Assembly: GCA_942492835.1 (NCBI GenBank)
Contig: OW818645.1
Location: 4,092,001-4,156,000 of the forward strand
DNA length: 64,000 nucleotides
Origin: GWB2-37-7 sp942492835
Lineage (GTDB): Bacteria > Bacillota > Clostridia > Lutisporales > Lutisporaceae
Direction of reading: 5' to 3'
Position 1 is the first letter of the stretch, and each line of letters begins with the position of its first letter. The position numbers and the translations under genes were made by a program. The notes under the pieces were generated by a model. That model saw only the letters and a program-made list of their open reading frames with translations, ran no database searches and was not told the DNA's origin. Positions 9,581 through 18,192 of this stretch are shown here, piece after piece.

Positions 9581-11999
9581 AATGAGAATATATGAACTAG
9601 CAAAAGAATTTAATACATCCAGCAAAGAACTTTTAAACAAGATAGAGCATCTTAATATAAATGCTAACAATCACATGAGTGCTTTGGAGACTGAAGAAGT
9701 AGAAAAAATAAGAAACTATTTTTACAAAGGTAGTAAGGTTATTGCTGAAGAAGCAAAAAAAGCGGCCTATATACAACATAAGCCTGCTACAAGTACTGTA
9801 AATAACCAGCAGAGACCTGTTGTTAACAACCAGAATCCTACTGTAAATAACCAGCAGAGACCTGTTGTTAACAACCAGAATCCTACTGTAAATAACCAAC
9901 AGAAACCTACTTTTAACAACCAGAAGCCCATAGTAAATAATCAACAAAGACCTGCAACATCTAATCAGCAAAAACCTCAAGGGTTTAATAATCAAAGACC
10001 ACAACCACAACCACAAACAAATAACAATGTACATTCTGAAGAACCTAAAAATGATCATGAAGTAGTGGCTAAAAACATAAAAGATGATGTAAAAAAGGTT
10101 GAACGTATAGGCAAGAAGCCTCAAAACTTTCAGGGCAAGCCACAAGGCAGATCCAATAATAACAGACCTTATAACAAATTTGGAAAAGGTGGCAGACATT
10201 ATGGTGGAAATAATACTCCTCAACCGAAGAGAGAAGAGCCAGTAAATAAAAAACCGATTAAAGTTGGGGATACTGTATCTGTAAAAGATTTAGCAGAAAG
10301 AATGAGTAAGCCAGTAGCTGAGATAATTAAAAAGCTTCTTATGCTTGGTATCATGGCTACAATAAATCAAGAGCTGGATTTTGATACAGCTACTTTAATA
10401 GCTAATGACTTTGGCATACAGGTAGAGAAACTTATTGACAAAACAAGTGAAGAAGTGCTTTTAAAAGAAGAAGAGGATAGACCTGAGGATCTTAAGGCAA
10501 GACCACCTATAGTAACAATAATGGGACACGTTGATCATGGTAAGACTTCACTTTTGGATGCAATAAGAGAAACAAACGTTATAGCTACTGAAGCCGGCGG
10601 TATAACACAACACATAGGAGCTTATACTGTTAACATAGGAGGCAGGAAGATAGCATTCCTTGATACTCCTGGACACGAAGCTTTCACAGCTATGAGAGCC
10701 AGAGGTGCTGAGGTAACGGATATAGCTATATTAGTAGTTGCTGCTGATGACGGCGTAATGCCTCAAACAATTGAGGCTATAAATCATGCAAAGGCTGCAA
10801 ATGTATCAATAATAGTAGCTATCAATAAAATAGATAAACCAGGAGCAAATCCAGAAAGAGTTAAGCAGGAGCTGACTGAATATGGACTTGTATCTGAAGA
10901 CTGGGGCGGAGACACTATTATGGTGCCAGTATCTGCAAAGAAAAAAGAAGGTATAGACAACCTATTAGAAATGATAATTCTTGTAGCTGAGATACTTGAA
11001 CTTAAGGCAAATCCAAACAAAAAGGCAAAAGGTACTGTTATAGAAGCAAAAATAGATAAGGGTAGAGGCCCAATTGCATCTATATTAATCCAAGAAGGTA
11101 CTCTAAATATAGGAGATGCCTTCGTTGTAGGCAATACTAGCGGTAGAATAAGAGCTATGGTGGATGACAAGGGTAAGAGACTTAAAAAAGCGACTCCATC
11201 AACTCCTATTGAAATAATAGGTCTTTCTGAAGTACCAGATGCAGGTGACATATTTATTGTAATGGACGATGAGAAGGATGCAAGACAAATTGCTGAGAGA
11301 CGTAAAGATAAGATAAAAGAATCTCAACAACATTCAGCGCAAATGATTTCACTAGATGATCTGTTTAACCAGATTCAAGAAGGAAAAATGAAGGAACTTG
11401 ACGTTATTGTTAAAGCAGATGTTCAAGGCTCGGTTGAAGCTGTTAAACAATCATTGGTAAAGCTTAGCAACGATGAAGTTAAAGTAAGAACAATACATGG
11501 CGGTGTTGGTGCTATAACTGAGACTGACGTTATGCTTGCAGCAGCTTCAAATGCTATAATAATCGGTTTTAATGTAAGACCACAAGGCGCAGCAGCAGAG
11601 CTTGCTGAGAAAAATAAGGTTGATATAAGAATGTATCGTATAATCTACAAAGCGATAGAAGATATAGAGGCAGCTATGAAGGGCATGCTTGAGCCTGAGT
11701 ATAAAGAAGTTATACAAGGACATGCCGAGGCAAGAACATTGTTTAAGGTTTCTAGTATAGGAACTATAGCTGGCTGTATGGTTACAGATGGCAAGATAAC
11801 AAGAAATAGCTCAGTAAGATTGGTTAGAAACGGAATTGTTGTTCACGAAGGAAGCCTTGCATCCTTAAAGAGATTCAAGGATGATGCAAAGGAAGTAAAT
11901 TCCGGTTATGAATGTGGTCTTAATTTGGAAAAATATAATGACATTCAAGAAGGTGACGTTATAGAAAGCTTTATAATTGAGGCTGTTCCAAGAAAATAA
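9573..11999 (+). CDS. infB: Translation initiation factor IF-2
   Basis: IF-2 is the GTPase that places initiator tRNA on the 30S subunit and promotes subunit joining. The protein is about 808 residues. The IF2-N domain is followed by a long linker rich in Asn, Gln and Pro (about 75-230). The G domain carries GHVDHGKTS (G1), DTPGHEAF (G3) and NKIDKP (G4), then the beta-barrel domains and the fMet-tRNA-binding C2 domain. Start 9573 is chosen because GGGGTGA lies 5 nt upstream; ATG at 9582 is a close alternative, and 9543 lies too far inside rplGA. The linker contains exact DNA repeats. Confidence 0.97.
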   Translation: MNKMRIYELAKEFNTSSKELLNKIEHLNINANNHMSALETEEVEKIRNYFYKGSKVIAEEAKKAAYIQHKPATSTVNNQQRPVVNNQNPTVNNQQRPVVNNQNPTVNNQQKPTFNNQKPIVNNQQRPATSNQQKPQGFNNQRPQPQPQTNNNVHSEEPKNDHEVVAKNIKDDVKKVERIGKKPQNFQGKPQGRSNNNRPYNKFGKGGRHYGGNNTPQPKREEPVNKKPIKVGDTVSVKDLAERMSKPVAEIIKKLLMLGIMATINQELDFDTATLIANDFGIQVEKLIDKTSEEVLLKEEEDRPEDLKARPPIVTIMGHVDHGKTSLLDAIRETNVIATEAGGITQHIGAYTVNIGGRKIAFLDTPGHEAFTAMRARGAEVTDIAILVVAADDGVMPQTIEAINHAKAANVSIIVAINKIDKPGANPERVKQELTEYGLVSEDWGGDTIMVPVSAKKKEGIDNLLEMIILVAEILELKANPNKKAKGTVIEAKIDKGRGPIASILIQEGTLNIGDAFVVGNTSGRIRAMVDDKGKRLKKATPSTPIEIIGLSEVPDAGDIFIVMDDEKDARQIAERRKDKIKESQQHSAQMISLDDLFNQIQEGKMKELDVIVKADVQGSVEAVKQSLVKLSNDEVKVRTIHGGVGAITETDVMLAAASNAIIIGFNVRPQGAAAELAEKNKVDIRMYRIIYKAIEDIEAAMKGMLEPEYKEVIQGHAEARTLFKVSSIGTIAGCMVTDGKITRNSSVRLVRNGIVVHEGSLASLKRFKDDAKEVNSGYECGLNLEKYNDIQEGDVIESFIIEAVPRK
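9795..9929 (+). repeat. 45-bp tandem repeat inside the infB linker
   Basis: Two identical 45-bp units (9795-9839 and 9840-9884) and one diverged unit (9885-9929) encode the 15-residue period TVNNQQRPVVNNQNP. Further NNQxPxx variants continue to about 9970. The units keep the reading frame. Confidence 0.92.
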
Positions 12000-12020
12000 T
12001 TAATAGGCTGGTGCATAGAG

Positions 12021-12386
12021 ATGTCAAAACACAGACTAGACAGAATAAATGAAGAAGTAAAAAGAGAAGTCAGCAAAATAATTATGGCTGAACTTAAGGA
12101 TCCTAGAATTTCAACTCTCTGCAGTGTAGTTGCAGCAGAGGTTACACCGGATTTTAAATACGCAAAGATATTTATCAGTGTTTTGGGTAATGAGGAAGAA
12201 AAAAAATCCACACTACAAGGTTTAAATAGTGCGGCAGGTTATGTACGTAAGGAGATTGGTGCTAGAATTAATCTTAGAATCAATCCTGAAGTACATTTTG
12301 AATTGGATCAATCCATAGAGCATGGCGCCAAAATACTGAATATATTGAGCGAGATTAATAAGAAAGATGAGGGCAATAAAGCTTGA
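12021..12386 (+). CDS. rbfA: 30S ribosome-binding factor A
   Basis: RbfA is a small KH-fold protein needed for late 16S rRNA processing and cold adaptation. The 121 residues begin MSKHRLDRINEEVKREV and include the conserved LKDPRIS and the segment DFKYAKIFISVLG. It follows infB closely, and its TGA overlaps the TTG start of nrnA. Confidence 0.94.
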   Translation: MSKHRLDRINEEVKREVSKIIMAELKDPRISTLCSVVAAEVTPDFKYAKIFISVLGNEEEKKSTLQGLNSAAGYVRKEIGARINLRINPEVHFELDQSIEHGAKILNILSEINKKDEGNKA

Positions 12387-13345
12387 TATACGAACAAGTT
12401 ATTAAAGCCATAAATGCTAGCTCAAGAATAATTGTTACCTCCCATATAAATCCTGATGGTGACAACATTGGTTCAGCTTTAGCACTTTGCCTAGCTCTAA
12501 AAAAACTAGGGAAAGAAGCAGTATTTGTCCTAGATGACAATGTACCTGAGCTATACAAGTTTCTAGAAGGAGCAAAGGAAGTGCAAAAGCCTGCTTCCTT
12601 TTTCAATCATGGTTTTGATCTGGTTATATCCATGGATTGTGGGGACTTTGAACGGTTAGGTAAAGTTCGCGATTTGACTGAAGGAATACAACTTATTAAT
12701 ATTGATCATCATATAAGCAATACAAACTTTGGTTTTATAAATCTTGTGGAATCAGATGCAGCTGCTACAGCTGAAATAACTTATAAGCTTATAAAATCAA
12801 TGGGAATATTTATAGATAAGGATATCGCTCAGTGTATATATACAGGCATTGTGACTGATACTGGTCAATTTCAGTATACTAACACAACAGAAGAAACCCA
12901 TGTCATAGCAGCAGAGCTGATTATTGCAGGGGTAAATCCTTCTGATATTTTCTTTAGGATTTATCAGAATAATCCTAAAGAAAAGGTATTGCTTATAAAA
13001 GAAGTATTGAAATCCTTGGATTTTCATTTCAATGATAAAGTATCCTGTATAACACTAAGCAAAGCACAGATTGATAATATTTCTAAGGATGAACTGGATA
13101 CTGAAGGATTAGTAAACCTCGCTAGAGATATTGAATCCGTAGAAGTAGCTGTTTTCCTAAAAGAGAAGAAACCAAATGAAATAAAAGCAAGCTTGCGCTC
13201 AAAAAGTATAGTTGATGTAAGTGCAATTGCCAAAGTATTTGGTGGTGGAGGACATATAAGAGCCTCAGGCTGCGGACTTTCAGGTACACTTGAACAAGCT
13301 AAGGAAATAATTCTACTTGAAATAGAAAAGGCTCTTTTTAGGTAG
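12383..13345 (+). CDS. nrnA: DHH/DHHA1 phosphoesterase NrnA (oligoribonuclease / pAp phosphatase)
   Basis: NrnA degrades nano-RNAs and dephosphorylates 3'-phosphoadenosine 5'-phosphate. The 320 residues show DHH-family metal motifs: HINPDGD near residue 22, SMDCGDFERLG, and the name-giving DHH in NIDHHISN near 113. The C-terminal DHHA1 substrate-binding motif is GGGGHIRASG near 290. The start is TTG at 12383, overlapping the rbfA stop. In many Firmicutes this gene lies in the same place between rbfA and truB. Confidence 0.93.
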   Translation: MIYEQVIKAINASSRIIVTSHINPDGDNIGSALALCLALKKLGKEAVFVLDDNVPELYKFLEGAKEVQKPASFFNHGFDLVISMDCGDFERLGKVRDLTEGIQLINIDHHISNTNFGFINLVESDAAATAEITYKLIKSMGIFIDKDIAQCIYTGIVTDTGQFQYTNTTEETHVIAAELIIAGVNPSDIFFRIYQNNPKEKVLLIKEVLKSLDFHFNDKVSCITLSKAQIDNISKDELDTEGLVNLARDIESVEVAVFLKEKKPNEIKASLRSKSIVDVSAIAKVFGGGGHIRASGCGLSGTLEQAKEIILLEIEKALFR

Positions 13346-13396
13346 AAATATTCTATCCTTTGCATTATAGAATAAGAAATTTAAGTGGTGAATTAG

Positions 13397-14308
13397 ATGA
13401 ATGGAATAATAAATGTACTTAAGCCACCGGGAATGACATCTCATGACGTGGTACACTTTATACGAAAAAAACTAAATATTAAAAAGGTTGGTCATACAGG
13501 TACTCTTGATCCAGAAGCAGCAGGAGTACTTCCTGTATGTCTAGGAAGAGCTACAAAGGCAGTACAGTATATTACTGACAAAAGGAAAAAATATAGAGCT
13601 ATTGTCAAGTTCGGAATACATACAGAAACCTATGACAGATATGGTAAGATAGTTAAGGAACAACAAGTAAAAGAGATAGATATAGAAAAGCTAAAGTATG
13701 TTTTAGAAGATTTCAAAGGTAATATAACACAGCTTCCACCTATATATTCGGCTATAAAGGTTGATGGAAAGAAGCTTTATCAATATGCATTATCTGGTAA
13801 GGAAGTAGAGATAAAAGGAAGAGAAGTTAAAATCTATGCCATTGATATAATGGATTATAACGATATTGATGAGGTAGTGCTCGATATTGAATGTTCCAAG
13901 GGTACTTATATAAGGTCAATATGCCATGATATAGGTCAGAAGATGGGCTGTGGAGCTTGTATGTGGCAGCTTATTAGAACTGAATCTACACCCTTTTGTA
14001 TTGAAGAAGCTTATACTCTAGAAGAAATTGAGAGAGCTTCCGTTACGAATACCATTGACAATATACTAATACATACTGATATAATATTTAAGGAGCTTCC
14101 TTCTGTAGAATTAAAACCTACAGCAAAAAATGCCGCATTAAATGGAAGTCCTATATATGGCAAAGGTACATTACAAGATATTGAGTTAATAGACGAAGAA
14201 ACAAATATTACTATTTATTGTGACGATGAATTTTTAGGTATTGGAGTTATCAAATATAGTAGTGAAGATAATAGAAAATACATTAAAATAGAAAAAATGT
14301 TTGTATAA
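13397..14308 (+). CDS. truB: tRNA pseudouridine(55) synthase
   Basis: TruB converts U55 of tRNAs to pseudouridine. The 303-residue protein has the N-terminal signature NGIINVLKPPGMTSHDVV and the catalytic-Asp motif GTLDPEAAGVLPV near residue 40. KGTYIRSICHDIG is also diagnostic. The C-terminal PUA-like region is short. The gene lies 17 nt before ribF in the same transcription unit. Confidence 0.96.
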   Translation: MNGIINVLKPPGMTSHDVVHFIRKKLNIKKVGHTGTLDPEAAGVLPVCLGRATKAVQYITDKRKKYRAIVKFGIHTETYDRYGKIVKEQQVKEIDIEKLKYVLEDFKGNITQLPPIYSAIKVDGKKLYQYALSGKEVEIKGREVKIYAIDIMDYNDIDEVVLDIECSKGTYIRSICHDIGQKMGCGACMWQLIRTESTPFCIEEAYTLEEIERASVTNTIDNILIHTDIIFKELPSVELKPTAKNAALNGSPIYGKGTLQDIELIDEETNITIYCDDEFLGIGVIKYSSEDNRKYIKIEKMFV

Positions 14309-14325
14309 TATATGAGGGTGGTTAT

Positions 14326-15249
14326 GTGAGGATTTTTAATACTTATGAGCAAACAGAAAAGCATAAACCTTACTGTATAGCATTAGGCAGCTTTGATGGG
14401 ATACACATAGGGCATCAAAAACTTATAGAAATATTAAAATACAATGCGAATTTGTTTGATTGCAAAAGCATGATATACACATTTGAAGTGCATCCTAGGA
14501 AAATTTTAAAACCGGATAAGTTATTATACATGATTACAAACAATAGCCAAAAATCAGATATAATGGCTGAAATGGGTGTTGATATAGTTTTCTTAGAAAA
14601 TTTTAAAAAGATTATGAATTTAAGTGCAGAACAGTTTTTCCATGACATAATAATAGAAAAGTTTAATGCAAAGTGTTTGATAGTAGGCTATAATTTTAAA
14701 TTTGGTAAAAATAACGAAGGTGATGCTGCAACATTAACTGAGCTTGGTGCAAAATATGGAGTAATGATAGAGGTAGTTGCACCAGTTGTTGTAAATGATG
14801 ATGTTGTATCTAGCACCTTAATAAGACATAATATACAAGATGAATTTGTAGATGATGTATATAAATATTTGGGCAGAACTTATTCTATACAGGGAAAAGT
14901 AGTTCATGGAAAGAAGAATGGAAAAGCCATGGGAATTAGAACAGCAAATATAGAAGCAGGTACTGAGACAATTATACCTCTTAAAGGAGTTTATATTAGT
15001 GATACTAAGATAGACAATAATATATATAAAAGCGTTACAAACATTGGAGTAAATCCTACCTTCAAAGGAAGCAAGCTGAGCATAGAAACACATATCTTAG
15101 ACTTTGAAGGAGATTTATATGATAAGGATATAGAGGTATATTTTATTAAGCGCCTAAGAGATGAAGTTTTATTTGAAAATATAGAGAATTTAAAAAAACA
15201 GATTAATAGTGATATAGAAACAAGAATCCGATATAAGAGTATGTTATAA
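14326..15249 (+). CDS. ribF: Bifunctional riboflavin kinase / FAD synthetase
   Basis: RibF makes FMN from riboflavin and FAD from FMN. The N-terminal nucleotidyltransferase domain has LGSFDGIHIGHQKLI (about 22-36), and the C-terminal kinase domain (about 185-305) has the GIRTANIE and TNIGVNPTF segments. Length 307 is normal. The start is a GTG with GGGTGG about 6 nt upstream. It is the last gene before the separate rpsO promoter. Confidence 0.95.
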   Translation: MRIFNTYEQTEKHKPYCIALGSFDGIHIGHQKLIEILKYNANLFDCKSMIYTFEVHPRKILKPDKLLYMITNNSQKSDIMAEMGVDIVFLENFKKIMNLSAEQFFHDIIIEKFNAKCLIVGYNFKFGKNNEGDAATLTELGAKYGVMIEVVAPVVVNDDVVSSTLIRHNIQDEFVDDVYKYLGRTYSIQGKVVHGKKNGKAMGIRTANIEAGTETIIPLKGVYISDTKIDNNIYKSVTNIGVNPTFKGSKLSIETHILDFEGDLYDKDIEVYFIKRLRDEVLFENIENLKKQINSDIETRIRYKSML

Positions 15250-15255
15250 TTATCC

Positions 15256-15284
15256 TTTACATATATAATTATATATGTTAAAAT
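15256..15284 (+). promoter_or_regulatory. Promoter of rpsO with a palindromic spacer
   Basis: TTTACA and TAAAAT are 17 nt apart. The sequence from 15260 to 15279 is a perfect 20-nt palindrome filling the spacer. It may be a protein operator or simply AT-rich sequence. Confidence 0.5.
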
Positions 15285-15290
15285 TATTTT

Positions 15291-15371
15291 TGGTTGTAAT
15301 ACTATTTGCTCAGTATATCGACTCACCAACGATACGCTTGGCTTATGGTGAATAAAATAGGAGGTGAAAAT
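15291..15371 (+). promoter_or_regulatory. rpsO mRNA leader, possible S15 autoregulatory site
   Basis: The untranslated leader contains TCACCA (15323-15328) pairing with TGGTGA (15346-15351), and inside it CCAA/TTGG. Ribosomal protein S15 represses its own mRNA through such leaders in several bacteria. No family match could be tested here. Confidence 0.4.
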
Positions 15372-15644
15372 ATGTTAACAAAAGATCAAAAGGAAAATAT
15401 CATAAAGCAATATGGTATGAAGGAAGGAGATACAGGTTCTCCAGAAGTTCAAATCGCATTGCTTACAGCTAGAATCAACTATCTAAACGATCATTTAAAG
15501 ACTAACAAGAAAGATCATCACTCAAGAAGAGGTCTACTAATGATGGTTGGTCAAAGAAGAGGCTTAGAAAATTATCTTAAGGATAAAGATATCGAGAGAT
15601 ATCGTATTGTAATGGATAAACTTGGCTTAAGGGTAAAGAAATAA
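15372..15644 (+). CDS. rpsO: 30S ribosomal protein S15
   Basis: S15 binds the central domain of 16S rRNA early in 30S assembly. The 90-residue protein has the family core DTGSPEVQIALLTARI, HSRRGLLMMVGQRR and the basic C-terminus. ATG at 15372 follows the ribosome site GGAGGTGA; an in-frame upstream ATG would add 22 residues foreign to S15 and is rejected. It has its own promoter and terminator. Confidence 0.98.
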   Translation: MLTKDQKENIIKQYGMKEGDTGSPEVQIALLTARINYLNDHLKTNKKDHHSRRGLLMMVGQRRGLENYLKDKDIERYRIVMDKLGLRVKK

Positions 15645-15647
15645 CTG

Positions 15648-15676
15648 GAGCGGGAATCATCCCGCTCTTTATTTTT
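15648..15676 (+). terminator. rpsO terminator
   Basis: The perfect 8-bp stem GAGCGGGA / TCCCGCTC with a 4-nt loop is followed by TTTATTTTT. Confidence 0.92.
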
Positions 15677-15839
15677 AATACTTGTCATACCACTTATTTC
15701 CAAATTTACACATTAAAAAATATGTTTAGACAAAAATCTACTTAATTACTTATTTATGAGCATACTAAGATTTTTTTGTGTATAAGAAGGAAATAATAAA
15801 AAGTAAATAGAAACATGTTAATTAGAAGGGAGGTATATG

Positions 15840-17951
15840 ATGGAAAGATTTAAATTAGAACTAGCAGGTAGAACACTTAGTATTGAAACAGGACGTATTG
15901 CTCAGCTTGCTGACGGTGCAGTATTCGTACAATACGGAGAAACCAGTGTTTTGGTTACTGCATGCTCTTCAAATCAGCCAAAGGAAGGAATCGACTTTTT
16001 CCCATTGAGCTGCGATTATGAGGAAAGATTATATGCTGTAGGTAAGATACCAGGAGGATTTATCAAAAGAGAAGGAAGACCAACAGAAAAAGCGATATTA
16101 TCCTCAAGACTTATAGATAGACCTATTAGACCACTTTTTCCTAAGGGGTACAGAAATGACGTACAAGTAGTTGCTACTATCATGTCTGTTGATCAAGACA
16201 ATTCACCAGAAATTGTAGCTATGATAGGTTCTTCAGCAGCACTTTCTATTTCATCAATTCCATTTAAGGGACCTACAGGTTCTGTACTAGTTGGTTTAGT
16301 TGATGATGAATTTGTATTAAACCCAAATGTGGCACAAAGAGAAAAAAGTAAGCTTCACCTAGTTGTATCCGGCACAAAGGATGCAGTGATGATGGTAGAG
16401 GCCGGTGCACAAGAAGTACCTGAAAAGGTTATGCTGGAAGCAATTATGTTTGCTCATGACAACATCAAAAAGATTGTTGCATTTATAGAGGAGATAGTTG
16501 CAAAGGTTGGTAAACCTAAGAAAGAGGTAAAGCTGTTTGTAGCTGATCCTGAAATTAACAATGCAGTAAGAGAATTTGCTACAGAAAAGCTTTTAACAGC
16601 GATTAGAACAGTTGAAAAACAAGAAAGACAGGCTAATATTGATGCAGTAAAGGAAGAGGCATTAAACCACTTTGCAGAAATTTATCCAGAAAACCTTAAG
16701 AGTGTTGATGAGGTATTGTATAACATTGTTAAGGAACAGGTTAGACATCTAATAACTGTTGAAGGTATAAGACCTGACGATAGAAAAACAGATGAAATCA
16801 GACCAATTTCTTGTGAGGTATCAGTACTTCCTAGAGTGCACGGTACAGGACTTTTCACTAGAGGACAAACACAAGTTATGACAATAGCAACACTTGGAGC
16901 ACTTGGCGACATTCAGATATTGGATGGTCTTAGTGAAGAAGAAGTGACTAAGCGTTATATGCATCACTACAACTTCCCACCATACAGTGTCGGAGAAACA
17001 CGATTTATGAGAGGCCCAGGCAGAAGAGAAATAGGACACGGTGCACTTGCAGAAAGAGCATTGGAACCTATGATACCTTCAGAAGAAGAATTCCCATATA
17101 CAATTAGACTTGTATCTGAGGTTGTTGCTTCAAATGGTTCTACATCACAAGCCAGCGTATGCGGCAGTACATTAGCATTACTTGATGCTGGAGTACCTAT
17201 AAAGGCTCCTGTAGCAGGTGTGGCGATGGGACTTATGAAGGAAAATGAAAATGTAGCAATACTTACAGATATACAAGGCATGGAAGACTTCTTAGGAGAT
17301 ATGGACTTTAAGGTAGCAGGTACTTCTGTTGGCATTACAGCAATCCAAATGGATATAAAAATTGCAGGCATAGACAGACCTATACTTGAGAAAGCTTTAG
17401 AGCAAGCTAGAATAGGAAGACTGTTTATACTAGATAAAATGAATGCTGTAATAAGTAAGCCTAGAACAGAGCTTTCACAATATGCTCCAAAGATTCTTAC
17501 TACAAGGATAGATCCTGACAAGATAAGAGATGTTATAGGCCCAGGTGGTAAGATGATAAACAAGATAATAGCTGAGACAAACGTAAAGATAGATATAAAT
17601 GAAGATGGACGCGTATTTATTGCAGCTATTAACAAGGCTGACGGAGAAAAGGCTATTAAGATTATTGAGAACCTGACAAAGGAAGTTAAAGAAGGCGAGA
17701 TTTATCTTGGAAAAGTTGTAAGGATAATGACATTTGGTGCCTTTGTTGAAATACTTCCAGGTAAGGATGGCTTGGTACATATATCAAAGCTTGATAATAA
17801 GAGAGTAGAAAAGGTAGAAGATGTAGTTAACATAGGTGATGAAATACTTGTAAAGGTCACTGAAGTCGATAAGCAAGGTCGTATAAACCTTTCTAGAAAA
17901 GATGCTATGATAGATGAAACAAAAGAAAATACAACTGAAGAAAATAAATAA
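15840..17951 (+). CDS. pnp: Polyribonucleotide nucleotidyltransferase (PNPase)
   Basis: PNPase is a trimeric phosphorolytic 3'-5' exoribonuclease. The 703 residues contain two RNase PH domains (the second with MRGPGRREIGHG and the catalytic GDMDFKVAG segment), a helical domain between them, then a KH domain (IGPGGKMINKI, about 555) and an S1 domain (GKVVRIMTFGAFVE, about 625). Two ATGs are adjacent; the second (15840) has better spacing from GGGAGG. rpsO-pnp order is conserved in Firmicutes, but here a terminator lies between them. Confidence 0.97.
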   Translation: MERFKLELAGRTLSIETGRIAQLADGAVFVQYGETSVLVTACSSNQPKEGIDFFPLSCDYEERLYAVGKIPGGFIKREGRPTEKAILSSRLIDRPIRPLFPKGYRNDVQVVATIMSVDQDNSPEIVAMIGSSAALSISSIPFKGPTGSVLVGLVDDEFVLNPNVAQREKSKLHLVVSGTKDAVMMVEAGAQEVPEKVMLEAIMFAHDNIKKIVAFIEEIVAKVGKPKKEVKLFVADPEINNAVREFATEKLLTAIRTVEKQERQANIDAVKEEALNHFAEIYPENLKSVDEVLYNIVKEQVRHLITVEGIRPDDRKTDEIRPISCEVSVLPRVHGTGLFTRGQTQVMTIATLGALGDIQILDGLSEEEVTKRYMHHYNFPPYSVGETRFMRGPGRREIGHGALAERALEPMIPSEEEFPYTIRLVSEVVASNGSTSQASVCGSTLALLDAGVPIKAPVAGVAMGLMKENENVAILTDIQGMEDFLGDMDFKVAGTSVGITAIQMDIKIAGIDRPILEKALEQARIGRLFILDKMNAVISKPRTELSQYAPKILTTRIDPDKIRDVIGPGGKMINKIIAETNVKIDINEDGRVFIAAINKADGEKAIKIIENLTKEVKEGEIYLGKVVRIMTFGAFVEILPGKDGLVHISKLDNKRVEKVEDVVNIGDEILVKVTEVDKQGRINLSRKDAMIDETKENTTEENK

Positions 17952-17977
17952 AAACATAAACCTAAGGTTTATGTTTT
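17951..17977 (+). terminator. pnp terminator
   Basis: A perfect 12-bp stem (AAAACATAAACC / GGTTTATGTTTT) with a 3-nt loop ends in a T run. A second hairpin, GCAGAAGT / ACTTCTGC, lies at 18001-18021 and may be a backup. Confidence 0.88.
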
Positions 17978-18061
17978 TCCCTTTTCTATTTAAAATTAAA
18001 GCAGAAGTGTAAAACTTCTGCATATTTATTATACAAATGAAAATCTAAAGTCTTTTATATA

Positions 18062-18090
18062 TTGACATAACAAGGATTAGGTAATACAAT
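18062..18090 (+). promoter_or_regulatory. Sigma-A promoter of helD
   Basis: TTGACA and TACAAT are separated by 17 nt, about 100 nt before the helD start. Confidence 0.65.
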
Positions 18091-18192
18091 ATATGTACTA
18101 CTTATTTAATAATAGTATAATGAGCATAATAATTCATAATATATGATAGCACAACATTAATATGTAGTCAAGATAGAAAAGGGGGAAATACT

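Noticed and set aside
9633..10223. 196-codon minus-strand frame opposite infB
   Set aside because: It mirrors the Asn/Gln-rich repeat of IF-2; codon use and lack of a start region mark it as a shadow.
16967..17635. 222-codon minus-strand frame opposite pnp
   Set aside because: The plus-strand frame is a clear PNPase; the antisense frame has no ribosome site or recognisable domain.
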